Source: Comamonas testosteroni (GTDB lineage: Bacteria; Pseudomonadota; Gammaproteobacteria; Burkholderiales; Burkholderiaceae_C). Taken from it: a stretch of 64,000 nt of DNA. The notes below the pieces were generated by a model. It saw only the letters and a program-made list of their open reading frames with translations. It did not search any database and had not been told where the DNA came from. Of this stretch, positions 38,189-48,564 are shown piece by piece (within the stretch, counting starts at the first letter, position 1; the number at the start of each line of letters is the position of its first letter). The stretch spans positions 1-64,000 of the forward strand of contig NZ_AWOR01000057.1 of assembly GCF_000761245.1 (NCBI RefSeq), given 5' to 3'. The position numbers and the translations under genes are program-made.

Positions 38189-41100
38189 ATGAGCGAGGCA
38201 GTCCAGTTCCTCAAGTTTGTCATCTCGGGGGATGACGCCGAGTTGGCAGAGGCCGTAGCGCGTTCGCGCAAAACGGTCACAGGGCTGTTTGACGTTCAGA
38301 CGGCCGGCGCCAAGCGCCTGGTGGACTCGTCGGTTTACGTCAACGGCTGGCGCGAGGCTCTGCAGGAGGCCAGCGGGGCCGAGCAGCGCATGAGCGCCAC
38401 CGCCCTGTTTGAGGCCCAGCATCAATCGGCAAAAAAGCTGGCCACGGATGCTGGCTATGTGGACTTCTGGGTCAATGCTCTGCACCAGCAGGAGGCCGCT
38501 GAAAAGAAGCTGGCATCTGACAATGCATTCCTGCGGACTTTGCAGGAGCGGTCGAGCCAGATTGGCAAGACCACCACCGACATTCTGGAAATGCAGGCGG
38601 CCGAGCGTGGGCTCTCCGCCAAGGCCGCGCCTATGATCGCCCAGTTGCGGCAGGCCGAGAAGTCTTTCGGGGCCACCGGGGTCAGCGCTGCCCAGACTGC
38701 TGCGGCCATGCGCATGGTGCCTGCGCAGTTCACCGATATCGTCGTTTCCCTGCAAGGTGGGCAGCAGCCGCTGACAGTCTTGCTGCAGCAGGGCGGCCAG
38801 CTTAAGGACATGTTCGGCGGTACCGGGGAGGCCGCAAAGGCCTTGGCTGGCTACATACTCGGCTTGGTCAATCCCTACACGGTTGCGGCTGGTGCAGTCG
38901 GCGTCTTGGCGCTTGCTTATTACCAGGGCAGCCGTGAAGTCGACAAGATGCGGGAAGCCGTGGTGCTATCCGGCAATGCCTCTGGCGTAACCCTGAGCCA
39001 GATGCGTGCCTATGCAGTGAGTATCGACGGCGTGATCGGCACCCATGGCAAGGCCGTTGAGGCAATCACTGCCATGGTGGCGGCAGGTGTTCGCGGTGGC
39101 GACCAGCTACGTGACTATTCGGAAGCGGCGATTCGCTGGGAGCGTGCAACAGGCACTGCCGTGGATAAGACTGCCGAAAAGTTCGCCAGCCTGCAGAACG
39201 ATCCCTTGAAGGCAACCCTCAAGCTCAATGAGGGCACGAACTACCTGACCTCCTCTGTCTATCTGCAGATCAAGGCGCTTGAAGATCAAGGGCGCACGAC
39301 GGAAGCCGCCAAGGTAGCACAGAAGGCTTTTGCGGACTCATTGGTTTCGCGATCCGATGAGATGGTCAAGCATTTGGGATTGGTCGAGCGGAGCTGGGTC
39401 GCAATCAAGGACGCCATCAAGGACGTCTGGGATCTCATCAAGAGCGTTGGCCGTGAGTCTGCCACCGATGACCTGCTTAAAAAGCAGCAGGAGACTGTCG
39501 ACAACCTCCGAATGCTGGCGGATAGGTCCCCGTGGAATGCCAGTATCAAGCCGAAGCTTGCTGCTGCCGAGGCGCATCTCGAAGTGCTCAGAAAGCAGCA
39601 AGCCACTGAGAAGGAGACGGCAGCGGCGGAGAGCGCCCGTGCCGTTAACCTAAAGGCGACGGAAAAATGGGAAGCCCTTCTTGATCAGCATGCCGATAAC
39701 CAGGCCAAGAAGAAAAAGGCACTGATCAAGCTCGAAACCGAGTACCAGAACAAGCTCAAAGCAGTCGGTGACGACCCTAAAGCCAAGGCGAAGGTAGATC
39801 AGGAATACCGGCAGCTTCAGAAGGCCACCGAGGAGCAGTTCAAGGACAAGGGCGCGGCTGCTGCAGCCAAAAGCGAAGAGACAGCCTACGACAGGCTGAT
39901 TTCGAGAATTCAAACCAAGGTCGATGAGGTTAAGAAAGAGCTTGAAGTCGATCGCGAGCTCACCGATAGCCAAAAGATCCGCGCGAAGCTCGATAGCGAC
40001 GTCGCATCTGGGCTGATCAAACTCACAGACGCTCGTCGCAAAAGTGTTGATGCCAAGTTGGCGGAGCTCGAGGTCCAGGAAAAGCTGGCTGATGCCCGCA
40101 AGGGCAGCAAGCTGACCGACCAGCTGCTGTCTGAAAACTCGCCGTTGGCTCCCAACTTTGCCCAGCAGTGGAAGCAGATCGGCGCCGCCTACGATGGCAC
40201 CGAGGAAAGCCTGCAGCGCCTGATTCAGGCCCAGGCTGTCCTGTTGGCCAAGCAGCCCTTCTCTCAGCAGGCCACGGCCATCGAGCAGTCCCGAGTCGAG
40301 GCTGAGCAGTACCTGTCCACGCTGCAGCGCGCTCAGGAACGCGAAGTGCAGCTCGTTGGTATGGGCGGGCGCCAGCGCGAGTACTACAACGGCATCAACC
40401 AGATCGAGGACACCTACGCTGGCCGCCGCTACGACAACAACCGCGATCGTGAGCAGGCTCGTGCCCGCGCTGGTGGTGAGCTCACCCCGTATCTGGAGAG
40501 CTTCTACAAGGAAAAGGCCCTGCAGATCGATGAATTCGAGCGCAGGGCCAAGGCCAGCTACAAGAGCACGTTTGATGCCATTGGGCAGGCCCAGGGCAAT
40601 TGGCTGACGGGCGCCACAAAGGCATTCGATGACTACGCGGCAAGCGCCGCCAATGTGGCAGAGCAAACCGCTGGTGTGTTCAACCGGGTCTATGGCGGCC
40701 TGGAGGATGCGGCCCTGTCATTTGCCATGACTGGCAAGAGCAGCTTCAAGGACTACGCGCAGTCGGTCATTTCTGAGCTGATCCGCATTCAGCTCCGCGC
40801 CCAGATGGTGTCGATTCTGGGTGGAGCCAAGGGCAACGGGCTGCTGGGCACGTTGATCAGCGGCGTGACGCAACTCTTTGGCGGCGGAACGCAAGCCCCC
40901 GGCTTGCAGGCCACAGGTGCTGAAACCATGGCTGTCTCGGGCTGGGGCTCGGTCAGTGGCATCGATCTGGGCTCGGTGGCTGGCGGCCGCGCCAACGGCG
41001 GCCCCGTGACGGCCGGCAACCTCTATGAGGTCAATGAGCGAAAGATTCCTGAGCTGCTCAACATCGGTGATCAGCAGTTCCTGATGATGGCCGGCGCCAA

Positions 41101-41347
41101 CGGCTACGTGACTCCTCTGCAGGCGGCTGGCTCGGCCCCTGCTGGCGGTGGTCAGTCTGCTCCTGTCCGCATCGACATGCAGGTCATCAACCAGGGTGCT
41201 CCTGTCGAGGCCCAGGTCCAGTCGCAAAACCGTGCTGATGGCAGCGTCGCCATCAAGTTGATTCTCAAGGCCGTTGCAGAAGACACGGCCTCTGGTGGGG
41301 TTACGGCCCGCGCCACCAGGCAGCGCTTTAACTTGCAGGAGGCCTGA
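38189..41347 (+). CDS. Tail tape-measure protein (gpH-like)
   Basis: 1052 residues. Long helical repeats (about 20-180), the TMP segment FTDIVVSLQGGQQPLTVLLQ then LGLVNPYTVAAGAVGVLALA (hydrophobic, about 230-255), extended coiled coils (430-700), and a lambda-type C-terminal tail domain (FNRVYGGLEDAALSFAMTGK and SFKDYAQSVISELIRIQLRA). Sets tail length; by the usual 0.15 nm per residue rule the tail would be near 158 nm. Confidence 0.93.
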   Translation: MSEAVQFLKFVISGDDAELAEAVARSRKTVTGLFDVQTAGAKRLVDSSVYVNGWREALQEASGAEQRMSATALFEAQHQSAKKLATDAGYVDFWVNALHQQEAAEKKLASDNAFLRTLQERSSQIGKTTTDILEMQAAERGLSAKAAPMIAQLRQAEKSFGATGVSAAQTAAAMRMVPAQFTDIVVSLQGGQQPLTVLLQQGGQLKDMFGGTGEAAKALAGYILGLVNPYTVAAGAVGVLALAYYQGSREVDKMREAVVLSGNASGVTLSQMRAYAVSIDGVIGTHGKAVEAITAMVAAGVRGGDQLRDYSEAAIRWERATGTAVDKTAEKFASLQNDPLKATLKLNEGTNYLTSSVYLQIKALEDQGRTTEAAKVAQKAFADSLVSRSDEMVKHLGLVERSWVAIKDAIKDVWDLIKSVGRESATDDLLKKQQETVDNLRMLADRSPWNASIKPKLAAAEAHLEVLRKQQATEKETAAAESARAVNLKATEKWEALLDQHADNQAKKKKALIKLETEYQNKLKAVGDDPKAKAKVDQEYRQLQKATEEQFKDKGAAAAAKSEETAYDRLISRIQTKVDEVKKELEVDRELTDSQKIRAKLDSDVASGLIKLTDARRKSVDAKLAELEVQEKLADARKGSKLTDQLLSENSPLAPNFAQQWKQIGAAYDGTEESLQRLIQAQAVLLAKQPFSQQATAIEQSRVEAEQYLSTLQRAQEREVQLVGMGGRQREYYNGINQIEDTYAGRRYDNNRDREQARARAGGELTPYLESFYKEKALQIDEFERRAKASYKSTFDAIGQAQGNWLTGATKAFDDYAASAANVAEQTAGVFNRVYGGLEDAALSFAMTGKSSFKDYAQSVISELIRIQLRAQMVSILGGAKGNGLLGTLISGVTQLFGGGTQAPGLQATGAETMAVSGWGSVSGIDLGSVAGGRANGGPVTAGNLYEVNERKIPELLNIGDQQFLMMAGANGYVTPLQAAGSAPAGGGQSAPVRIDMQVINQGAPVEAQVQSQNRADGSVAIKLILKAVAEDTASGGVTARATRQRFNLQEA

Positions 41348-41349
41348 CC

Positions 41350-41706
41350 ATGGCGCAACTCCCAGACTATCTCACCATCCTGCTGGACGATACCGGCGAA
41401 GAGTTCGACCCAGGCGTTATCAAGAGCGACATGGAGCGCGGCATGGCCAAGCAGCGCGTGGGCCAGAGTCGTGTCGTGGTGGAAGTGCCCGTCACGCTGC
41501 TGTTCGACAGTGCTGCAGATGCCGAGTCCTTTTACGACTGGTACTTCAACACCATCAAGCGCATCGGCTTTTTTACCTGGACAGACCCACGAACTCAGAC
41601 GGTTCGCACTGGGCGCTTCAAAGATGGTGCCATCGGCAAGCTGGTGCCCACTATTGCTGGATATGCGCAGAGCAAGCGGTCCTGCGTGCTGGAGTACCTG
41701 CGATGA
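41350..41706 (+). CDS. Minor tail protein (gpM-like position)
   Basis: 118 residues. MAQLPDYLTILLDDTGEEFD then SRVVVEVPVTLLFDSAADAE and FYDWYFNTIKRIGFFTWTDP. This small beta protein after the tape measure is common in lambda-type tail tips. It overlaps the next gene by 4 bases. Confidence 0.75.
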   Translation: MAQLPDYLTILLDDTGEEFDPGVIKSDMERGMAKQRVGQSRVVVEVPVTLLFDSAADAESFYDWYFNTIKRIGFFTWTDPRTQTVRTGRFKDGAIGKLVPTIAGYAQSKRSCVLEYLR

Positions 41707-42164
41707 ACGACTTTCGCACGCGAAACCAGCGCGTTACCGACGATGTCGGGCATATCGAGCTGCTCGAGGTGAGCAACCCCAGCTTTTCGGAGTCGATGCA
41801 CATCTGCAACGACGGGCAGGACTTCGTGAGCCGCGGCATCAGCTATATCGGCCTGCCTTTTGGCTTCACGCTCCCCGATGACGTGTCCGGTCAGGCGCCA
41901 CGCATGCGCCTGGCCATGGACAACGTGGGGCGGGGCGTCAGCGACGAGCTCGAGCGCCGCCAGCCGGGCACCACCACGATGGCCAAGCTGATCATCGTGC
42001 CGCGCGATCAGCCCGATGTGCACCAGCACGTTTACTGGCTTCCCATGTCCAGCGTGAGCATCAGCGGGGCGTCTGCCCAGGCCACATGCAGTGTGGACGA
42101 GCTCATGCGCCGCGCGGCATGCCTGCAAATTGCCAATCCTCACACCTTGCCGGGGGTCTTCTGA
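41703..42164 (+). CDS. DUF1833-like minor tail protein (gpL position)
   Basis: 153 residues from MNDFRTRNQRVTDDVGHIEL (ATGA overlap). VSNPSFSESMHICNDGQDFV, FTLPDDVSGQAPRMRLAMDN and SSVSISGASAQATCSVDELM follow the DUF1833 pattern. These replace gpL in many proteobacterial phages at the tail-tip hub. A longer frame from 41274 runs through the tape-measure gene and is spurious. Confidence 0.8.
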   Translation: MNDFRTRNQRVTDDVGHIELLEVSNPSFSESMHICNDGQDFVSRGISYIGLPFGFTLPDDVSGQAPRMRLAMDNVGRGVSDELERRQPGTTTMAKLIIVPRDQPDVHQHVYWLPMSSVSISGASAQATCSVDELMRRAACLQIANPHTLPGVF

Positions 42165-42568
42165 TGCTGGATGCCCTGCAACTGGATCGCTTCGTTGGCA
42201 TTCCCTATTGCCCGCGCCACATGGACTGTGCGGACCTGGCCCTGCTGCTGCAGCGAGAGCTGTTCGGCCGCACGGTGGTGCTGGCCGGCAAGCGCGTGCG
42301 ACCGCTCGAGCTGGACGCCCAGGCTGCAGCGATTGCCGGCTACTGCTCCGAGCTAGGCACGGCCGTGGAGTTTCCGCAGGACGGCGATGCAGTGCTGATG
42401 CGCGACTTTGACGCAGCGCAGGCCGGCCACATCGGCACTTACGTGTTTACCAATTACGCACCGCACGTTCTGCACACCTCCCACAAGCTGGGCTCGTCTG
42501 TGCTGCACCGGGTGCAGGACTTGCAGGGCTACGGCCTGATTGTTGAGGGCTATTACCGATGGAAGTGA
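42164..42568 (+). CDS. NlpC/P60-like tail-tip peptidase (gpK-like)
   Basis: 134 residues from MLDALQLDRFVGIPYCPRHM (TGATG overlap). A short NlpC/P60 core: the catalytic cysteine in HMDCADLALLLQREL (Cys22) and His in AGHIGTYVFTNYAP. It probably opens peptidoglycan at entry. The usual N-terminal Mov34 half of lambda gpK is absent. Overlaps the J-like gene by 10 bases. Confidence 0.75.
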   Translation: MLDALQLDRFVGIPYCPRHMDCADLALLLQRELFGRTVVLAGKRVRPLELDAQAAAIAGYCSELGTAVEFPQDGDAVLMRDFDAAQAGHIGTYVFTNYAPHVLHTSHKLGSSVLHRVQDLQGYGLIVEGYYRWK

Positions 42569-45500
42569 ATCGCGCTGAATCTGCTGCTGTGGCTGCTGTT
42601 GGCGGGGTGCCCGCCGATGTGCTGGACATGGCGGGTCGTCTGGTTGTCTCGCCCAATGCGTTGACGCTGGACGGCCAGCGCAACGTGCCGGCAGATCTGC
42701 AGCCTGGCGAGAGCCTGGCAACCTTCCTCGAGCGTCATGTGCCCGGTATCCGCTCTGGAGCCTGGACCGTGATGATCGGCGGGGCCATGGTGCCCGAGGC
42801 CATGTGGGCGCATACCTACCCCAAGCATGGACAGTTGATCGCCTGCCGGGCCGTGCTGCGCAAGAGTGCTCTGCAACTGGTGGCCCTGGCTGCACTGACC
42901 TACTTTTCTGGCGGCATCGCCGGCGGCATTTACGGAGCCCTTGGCGGGACGTATGTGACGGCTGCAGCGGGGATGTACCTTTCTGCAATTCAGTTCGGCG
43001 TGTTCATTGCTGGATCGGTGCTGATCAACAAGGTGCTGGGGCCTAAGATCCCCTCTGTTCAATCCCAGGCCCAGAAGCAGATCTACAGCCTGAGCGACCA
43101 GCGAAACACGGCTCGGCCTTATGAGCCCATCCCTGTGCTCTGGGGCGAGATGCGCGTGACGCCCGACCTGGCTAGCAAGTCCTACGCCTGGTATGAGGGC
43201 GACGATCAGTATCTGAGCACTATCTTGCTCGGCGGCATCAACGTGCACAGCGCCGCGGATCTCGCAATCGGTGATACGCCCATCGGCAACTATTCCGATG
43301 TGAGCCTCTACTACAACGGCTTTCCCGGCATGCCCAGCCAGGATGTGCCGCTTTACAGCAATGTGGATGCAGTGGCAGGCGCCGAGTTTGTCAACGGCGG
43401 CGACTGGATCACTCGCACGGGCTCGGCCGGCGCCGGGGTGCTGCAGCTGGACATCGAGGGGCAGCTCTACGACGTAGACAACAAGGGCAACATCAAGCCC
43501 AACTCGGTTGATCTGACGATTGAGGCGCGCGTTGTCGGTGCCGCAGCCTGGACCAGGCTGCTGAGCGACACGCTGACCAATGCCAGCACGGATGTGCTGC
43601 GCCGCACTTTCTCGTTTGATGTGGCCCCCGGTCAGTATGAGGTGCGTGCCAAGCTGGGCGTGCCGCGCTGGAACGAGGGCGGCTCTGCCGATGCCTGCAA
43701 GTTCAACTGGCTGTCTCTCAAGAGCGTGCATGCCGACACCACCGATTACAGCCAGTGGGGCCGCATCGGCATCAAGATCCGCGCATCCGGTCAGCTGAAC
43801 GGCAGCCTGGATCAAGTGCGCGCCACCTATCGTGCCAAGCCAATGCCCATCTGGACGGGCACCGAATGGGCCACGGCCACCACGCGCGCAGAAGGTCTGT
43901 CCAATCCCGGCGCCATCCTGCTGCAGGCACTGCGCGGTGTGTGGGCGACGGACAGCCAAGGTCAGCGCGTCTTGCAGTTTGGCTTTGGCCTGTCCGATGA
44001 GCAGATCGACATTGAGGGCTTGAAGGCCTTCATGCTGCACTGCGCGGCGCGTGGCTACACCTACGACAAGTGGATCACTCCCACCATGTCGTTGGGCGCC
44101 TTCTGCGATGAGGTGGCTCTTGCCGGCATGGGCGAGTTCGCCTGGACAGATGGGAGCCGCCCCACGGCCGTTTTTGTGACCAACGGCCAGCCCAACAGCG
44201 CTGTGGTCAACATGGCCAACATGCTCAAGGGCGGTTTCAGCGTGGATTACGCGCTGAGCAACGCTGCCGATGGCATCGAGTACCAATGGCTGAACCGCGA
44301 CACCTGGGAGATGACGACCCTGCGCGTGATGGCCCCCGGCGTGACCACCATGCTCAGCCCGGCCCGCGTGACGGGTGAGGGCATCACCAGCGAGCAGCAC
44401 GCCGCCGTCATGGCGCGCTACCACCTGGCCCAGAGCCTGTATCAGTACAAGACCGTGCACTACACGGCAGACATCGAGCATCTGGACTATCGCCGGTTGT
44501 CGGTGCTGTCGGTCTCCCACGACCTGACGCAATGGGGCTTTGGCGGCCGGGTGATGGCTGCACAGAATTTGGGCGGTGCAGGCGTGCTGCTGCAGCTCGA
44601 TGAGCTGGTGCCCCCCATGGCAACGGCCTATATTGGCCTGCGCGTGCCTGGTGAGCGGGACTATCGCGTCTTTCAGGTGGATGCACTGGAGATCGAGTCC
44701 GATTGGGTCAGGCTGACTGATCCATGGCCCGCAGATCTGGACTTCCCCGGCGAAGGTATCGGCAACCCCGCGCATGACACGCTGTGGTGCTACGACTTCA
44801 AGGCCACGCCCGGCTATCGCGTGCGCGTGACTGGCATCGATCCCGAGTCGGATCTCAAGGGCGCGCGCATCACGGCCGTGCCCGAAGGGCCTGAGTTCTG
44901 GGACTACGTGCTCAACGGCACCTATGTGCCCGCGCCCAACCAGAGCAGCATTCCCCAGCTGGGCCGCCCCGTCGTCAAAAACCTGCGCGTGTCCGAAAAG
45001 GTCAACCTGCAGGGCGACACCGAGTGGTACGAGCTGTCCTGCATCTGGGATGTGGAAGGCGACTATGACCACGCCCAGGTCTGGGCCGGCCGTGATGGGT
45101 CCGAGCTGCGCCTGGTTGACGGCAACGCTGTCGGCAACCGCAGCACGTTCCGCATTGACGGGGCGGGCGAATGGCTCATCGAGGTGCGGCCGTTCAATCC
45201 TGCCGGGCGTGCGGGCCAGATGGCCGTCAAGCTGTACATCACCAGCCAGACACAGCTGCCTCCGCGCAACCCGGGCACGTTTGTGGTCCAACAGGTGGAG
45301 GGCGGCCTGCGCCGCTTTGCCTGGGCATATGCCGGCGACAAGCCTGCAGCATTGGCCGGTGTCCAGATCCGATTCATCGCAGGCGAGATCCCGCTGAGCG
45401 TGGACATGTGGGGTGCCATGCAGCCTCTGGGTGAGGCTGACGACATCTACACCGCCCAGTTTGAAACGAGCAAGCCCCAGGCCGGCCTATGGACCTTTGG

Positions 45501-48500
45501 TCTGCGCGCCATCGATACCGCTGGGCAGCTAGCGAATGGCATCGTCCGTTTCAGCATCGAACTGGACCAGAGCTTTGACCAGATCCAGCAACCGGATTTG
45601 ACGCCGCCACCGCAGGTGACAGGGCTTGCCGCCGTGGGCATGTTCACCAGCGTGCAGGTGACCTGGGATGCGGCCAACTACTCCCAAGGCCACGGGCATG
45701 CCCGAACCATCATCTATGCGGCAGAGGGTGCCGGGGCGCAGTTTGCTGCAGCGCGCCAGGTGGCTGAGGCCTTTGGTGGGCCTGCCTCGTTCACCAGTGA
45801 CCCAGCCACCGTCTGGAGCATCTGGGCCAAGCACCAGTCCGTTGATGGCGTGCTGTCTGACCTGCCGGCCGGTCCTGTGATCGTGGAGACCGGCCAGGAT
45901 CTGCAGAAGGTGCAAGAGGCGCTGGGCGGCCACATTTCTGAATCGTGGCTTGCCAACAGCCTGGGCCAGCGCATCGATCTGCTGGACAAGGACAACGGTC
46001 CGCTCGGGCGTAGCCTGGTCACGGCCGCCCAGCAGCAGGATGCACTCAATCAGTCCGTGCGCGGCAACATCAATCAGATGGCCGAGGGTCTGCTCGAGGC
46101 GGCGCTGGCAGCGGACAAGGCGCTCGAGCGCATCACCGACGCCGGTGTGTATGTCGATCCGGCCACTGGCCAGGTCAAGATCTACGGCCTGGAGCAGACG
46201 AATGAGCATGTGACCACGCTGCAGATTCTGCTCGATGCGGTGCAGGGGCAGATGCTGCTCAAAGCCAGCACGGCTTACGTGGACGGCAAGATCGCAGAGG
46301 CTGTGCTGTCGCCTGCGGATCTGCTCCTCTATGAGGGGATCGATGCGCGCCTCATCACGGTGACGCAGGAGCTCGACAGCATCAACGGTCGGCTGACGCA
46401 AAAGGCTGATGCACTGGAGTTGCAGGGGGCATTGGTGCGGCTGACCACAGCTGAGAGCAATCTGGATGCGCTCGGCGGCCAGATCGCTTTGCGGGTGACG
46501 CGGGCCGAATACCAGGCCGATCAGGATGCCTTGCAGCAGCGCATGGGCAGCGCCGAGCTCACGCTCAATGCCCTGGATGTGCCGGCTATCACGGCTACGG
46601 TGACAGCCACCAGGCGCAATGAGCGCGATGCAGAGAAGACCGCCGAAGCGTTGCTGCGAGACATCCTCTCGGGTGAGCGCAATCGGGAGCAGGCTGCTGA
46701 TGCGTTAGCGTTCGCTCGCAATCAACTCAGCGCCGCAATCACAGACGGTTTGGCTGCAGAAGCCCAGCAGCGCTTGGAACTGGCGGCCGTTGTCGGCGCG
46801 CAGGGGGCAGCGCTGACCCAGGAGTCCAAGACTCGTGCGGATGCTGATGCCGCCGAAGCGCAAGCCCGGCAGCAATTGGCGGCAGAAACACAGCGCGGGC
46901 AGCAGAGCCTTTCTGCCGCCATCGATCAGGAGGCAACGACTCGGGCGGATGCTGTCTCGGCAGAAGCGAGCCAACGTCAACAGCTGCAGGCCGTGGTTGA
47001 AGGCAATCATGACGCGGCCATGCAGGCCGCTCAGGCGGCCAGTGATGCAGCCGGTGGCAAGGGCAAGGTGATCTTTGGCAGTGCACAGCCTGCTGCAGAG
47101 GATCGACTGCCGCAAAACCTCTGGATCGATACCACCGGTGGCGCCAACACGCCCAAACGATGGAGTGGTGCGGCCTGGATCGTTGCGACGGACAAGGTAG
47201 CCACGGATGCAGCGGCTGCTGCAGCCACGGCGCAGTCCACGGCCAATAACGCGGTGGCAGCCATCCATGCCGAGCAGTCGGTGCGCGCCAATGAGACCGG
47301 CCACCTCGGTGCCCTGTACTCCGTGCGCATGCAGCTGTCGCAAGGCGGTCAGCAGGTGGTCGGCGGATTTGCACTGTCGGGCACATCCAATGGCACGGCC
47401 GGCCCAACCATCGACTTTGGCGTCATGGCCAATTCGTTCTGGATCGCGGCGCCCAGCGGCTCGCCGGCTGGTGTGTCCAACGTCAGGCCGTTCTCGGTGC
47501 AGACCACGGCGCAAACCATCAACGGGGTGGTGGTGCCGGCTGGCGTCTATATGGATGCCGTCTACATCAATAACGTGGACGTAATTCTGGGGCGCTTCGG
47601 CACCTTGCTGGCGGACAAGATCCAGGCCACGGCCATCAGTGCGAGTCAGCTCACAGCCGGCAATGGTGTGATTGGCGGCAGCCTGAAGTCGAGCAACTAC
47701 GTGACCGGCTCCAGTGGCTGGATCCTGCGGCCTGACGGCATGGCTGAGTTCTCGGGTGTGATCGTGCGCGGGACTATTTACTCCACGGCGGGCTCCATTG
47801 GAGGCATCACCATCAATGCGAATGGCCTCAATGCGGGCGCGTTCACCGGCTATGCGTGGCCTGCCGGCACCGGAACCGGGTTTCATCTGGGGCCGAATGG
47901 CTTGCTACTTGGTAACCCCAGCACAGGCCGGTATGTGGAACTTGGCCGGGACGGCTATGTATCGATGCCTGGATTCAACGTCATCAACGGCAACGCCACT
48001 TTCTCGGGGCGCCTGGAGGCCGCCAGCGGCACCTTCGCTGGGGCGCTGCAGGCGGCAACAGGGTCGTTCTCGGGTGTGCTGACGGCCTCGGCCATCAACG
48101 CGGTCAACACCATCAACATCGCCGGCGGCGCTATCAGTGCCAATGCCGCAGCGTATTCGGCGGGCGATGTGTCTTTCTCGAACTACGACACAGAGGTGGA
48201 GATTGCCTCAGTGAACTTCACGAGCTCGGGCGGAAGCGTGATGGCATTGGTCGGTTTTGGGTTGACTGCCTCGGGTGGCGTCACCTCGTCCTTTAGTCCT
48301 CTCATCCGCGTTCGCTTGCGGCGCGATGGCATCGAAGTTCGTCGCATCGACCTGCCCTGTGAAGTGCAGACCAATAGCAACGAAAGCGGCTATTTCTACA
48401 CCAGCCGCATTGTCGGTATGCCGATCTCTCTTCCTCCTCTGACGGACACCCCTGGCGCTGGTTTTCACACCTTCAGCGTGACGGTTGAGGCCCGAATGAT

Positions 48501-48564
48501 GGGGAACTCCGTCAATGTGACCACGCGCAACCGTGGCATTTCAATCATGGAGATCAAGCGATGA
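42559..48564 (+). CDS. Central tail fibre / host specificity protein (gpJ-TipJ family)
   Basis: 2001 residues. Residues 1-100 form a small domain; 95-160 hold hydrophobic segments (LVALAALTYFSGGIAGGIYG) like lambda gpI, here fused to J. Next is the J hub (SLSDQRNTARPYEPIPVLWG then GGINVHSAADLAIGDTPIGN), fibronectin-type domains (about 790-1060), a long Ala/Gln/Glu coiled coil (about 1200-1520), and a C-terminal beta-rich receptor-binding part. Host range is set by the C-terminus. Confidence 0.92.
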   Translation: MEVNRAESAAVAAVGGVPADVLDMAGRLVVSPNALTLDGQRNVPADLQPGESLATFLERHVPGIRSGAWTVMIGGAMVPEAMWAHTYPKHGQLIACRAVLRKSALQLVALAALTYFSGGIAGGIYGALGGTYVTAAAGMYLSAIQFGVFIAGSVLINKVLGPKIPSVQSQAQKQIYSLSDQRNTARPYEPIPVLWGEMRVTPDLASKSYAWYEGDDQYLSTILLGGINVHSAADLAIGDTPIGNYSDVSLYYNGFPGMPSQDVPLYSNVDAVAGAEFVNGGDWITRTGSAGAGVLQLDIEGQLYDVDNKGNIKPNSVDLTIEARVVGAAAWTRLLSDTLTNASTDVLRRTFSFDVAPGQYEVRAKLGVPRWNEGGSADACKFNWLSLKSVHADTTDYSQWGRIGIKIRASGQLNGSLDQVRATYRAKPMPIWTGTEWATATTRAEGLSNPGAILLQALRGVWATDSQGQRVLQFGFGLSDEQIDIEGLKAFMLHCAARGYTYDKWITPTMSLGAFCDEVALAGMGEFAWTDGSRPTAVFVTNGQPNSAVVNMANMLKGGFSVDYALSNAADGIEYQWLNRDTWEMTTLRVMAPGVTTMLSPARVTGEGITSEQHAAVMARYHLAQSLYQYKTVHYTADIEHLDYRRLSVLSVSHDLTQWGFGGRVMAAQNLGGAGVLLQLDELVPPMATAYIGLRVPGERDYRVFQVDALEIESDWVRLTDPWPADLDFPGEGIGNPAHDTLWCYDFKATPGYRVRVTGIDPESDLKGARITAVPEGPEFWDYVLNGTYVPAPNQSSIPQLGRPVVKNLRVSEKVNLQGDTEWYELSCIWDVEGDYDHAQVWAGRDGSELRLVDGNAVGNRSTFRIDGAGEWLIEVRPFNPAGRAGQMAVKLYITSQTQLPPRNPGTFVVQQVEGGLRRFAWAYAGDKPAALAGVQIRFIAGEIPLSVDMWGAMQPLGEADDIYTAQFETSKPQAGLWTFGLRAIDTAGQLANGIVRFSIELDQSFDQIQQPDLTPPPQVTGLAAVGMFTSVQVTWDAANYSQGHGHARTIIYAAEGAGAQFAAARQVAEAFGGPASFTSDPATVWSIWAKHQSVDGVLSDLPAGPVIVETGQDLQKVQEALGGHISESWLANSLGQRIDLLDKDNGPLGRSLVTAAQQQDALNQSVRGNINQMAEGLLEAALAADKALERITDAGVYVDPATGQVKIYGLEQTNEHVTTLQILLDAVQGQMLLKASTAYVDGKIAEAVLSPADLLLYEGIDARLITVTQELDSINGRLTQKADALELQGALVRLTTAESNLDALGGQIALRVTRAEYQADQDALQQRMGSAELTLNALDVPAITATVTATRRNERDAEKTAEALLRDILSGERNREQAADALAFARNQLSAAITDGLAAEAQQRLELAAVVGAQGAALTQESKTRADADAAEAQARQQLAAETQRGQQSLSAAIDQEATTRADAVSAEASQRQQLQAVVEGNHDAAMQAAQAASDAAGGKGKVIFGSAQPAAEDRLPQNLWIDTTGGANTPKRWSGAAWIVATDKVATDAAAAAATAQSTANNAVAAIHAEQSVRANETGHLGALYSVRMQLSQGGQQVVGGFALSGTSNGTAGPTIDFGVMANSFWIAAPSGSPAGVSNVRPFSVQTTAQTINGVVVPAGVYMDAVYINNVDVILGRFGTLLADKIQATAISASQLTAGNGVIGGSLKSSNYVTGSSGWILRPDGMAEFSGVIVRGTIYSTAGSIGGITINANGLNAGAFTGYAWPAGTGTGFHLGPNGLLLGNPSTGRYVELGRDGYVSMPGFNVINGNATFSGRLEAASGTFAGALQAATGSFSGVLTASAINAVNTINIAGGAISANAAAYSAGDVSFSNYDTEVEIASVNFTSSGGSVMALVGFGLTASGGVTSSFSPLIRVRLRRDGIEVRRIDLPCEVQTNSNESGYFYTSRIVGMPISLPPLTDTPGAGFHTFSVTVEARMMGNSVNVTTRNRGISIMEIKR

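Noticed and set aside
41274-41702. N-terminal extension of the DUF1833-like gene back to 41274
   Set aside because: It lies in another frame across the end of the tape-measure gene and the whole gpM-like gene; the ATGA start at 41703 is better.
42553-45291. 912-codon minus-strand frame opposite the J-like gene
   Set aside because: Lies wholly antisense to a clear TipJ protein; its His/Gly/Ala-rich composition reflects the codon bias of the plus strand.
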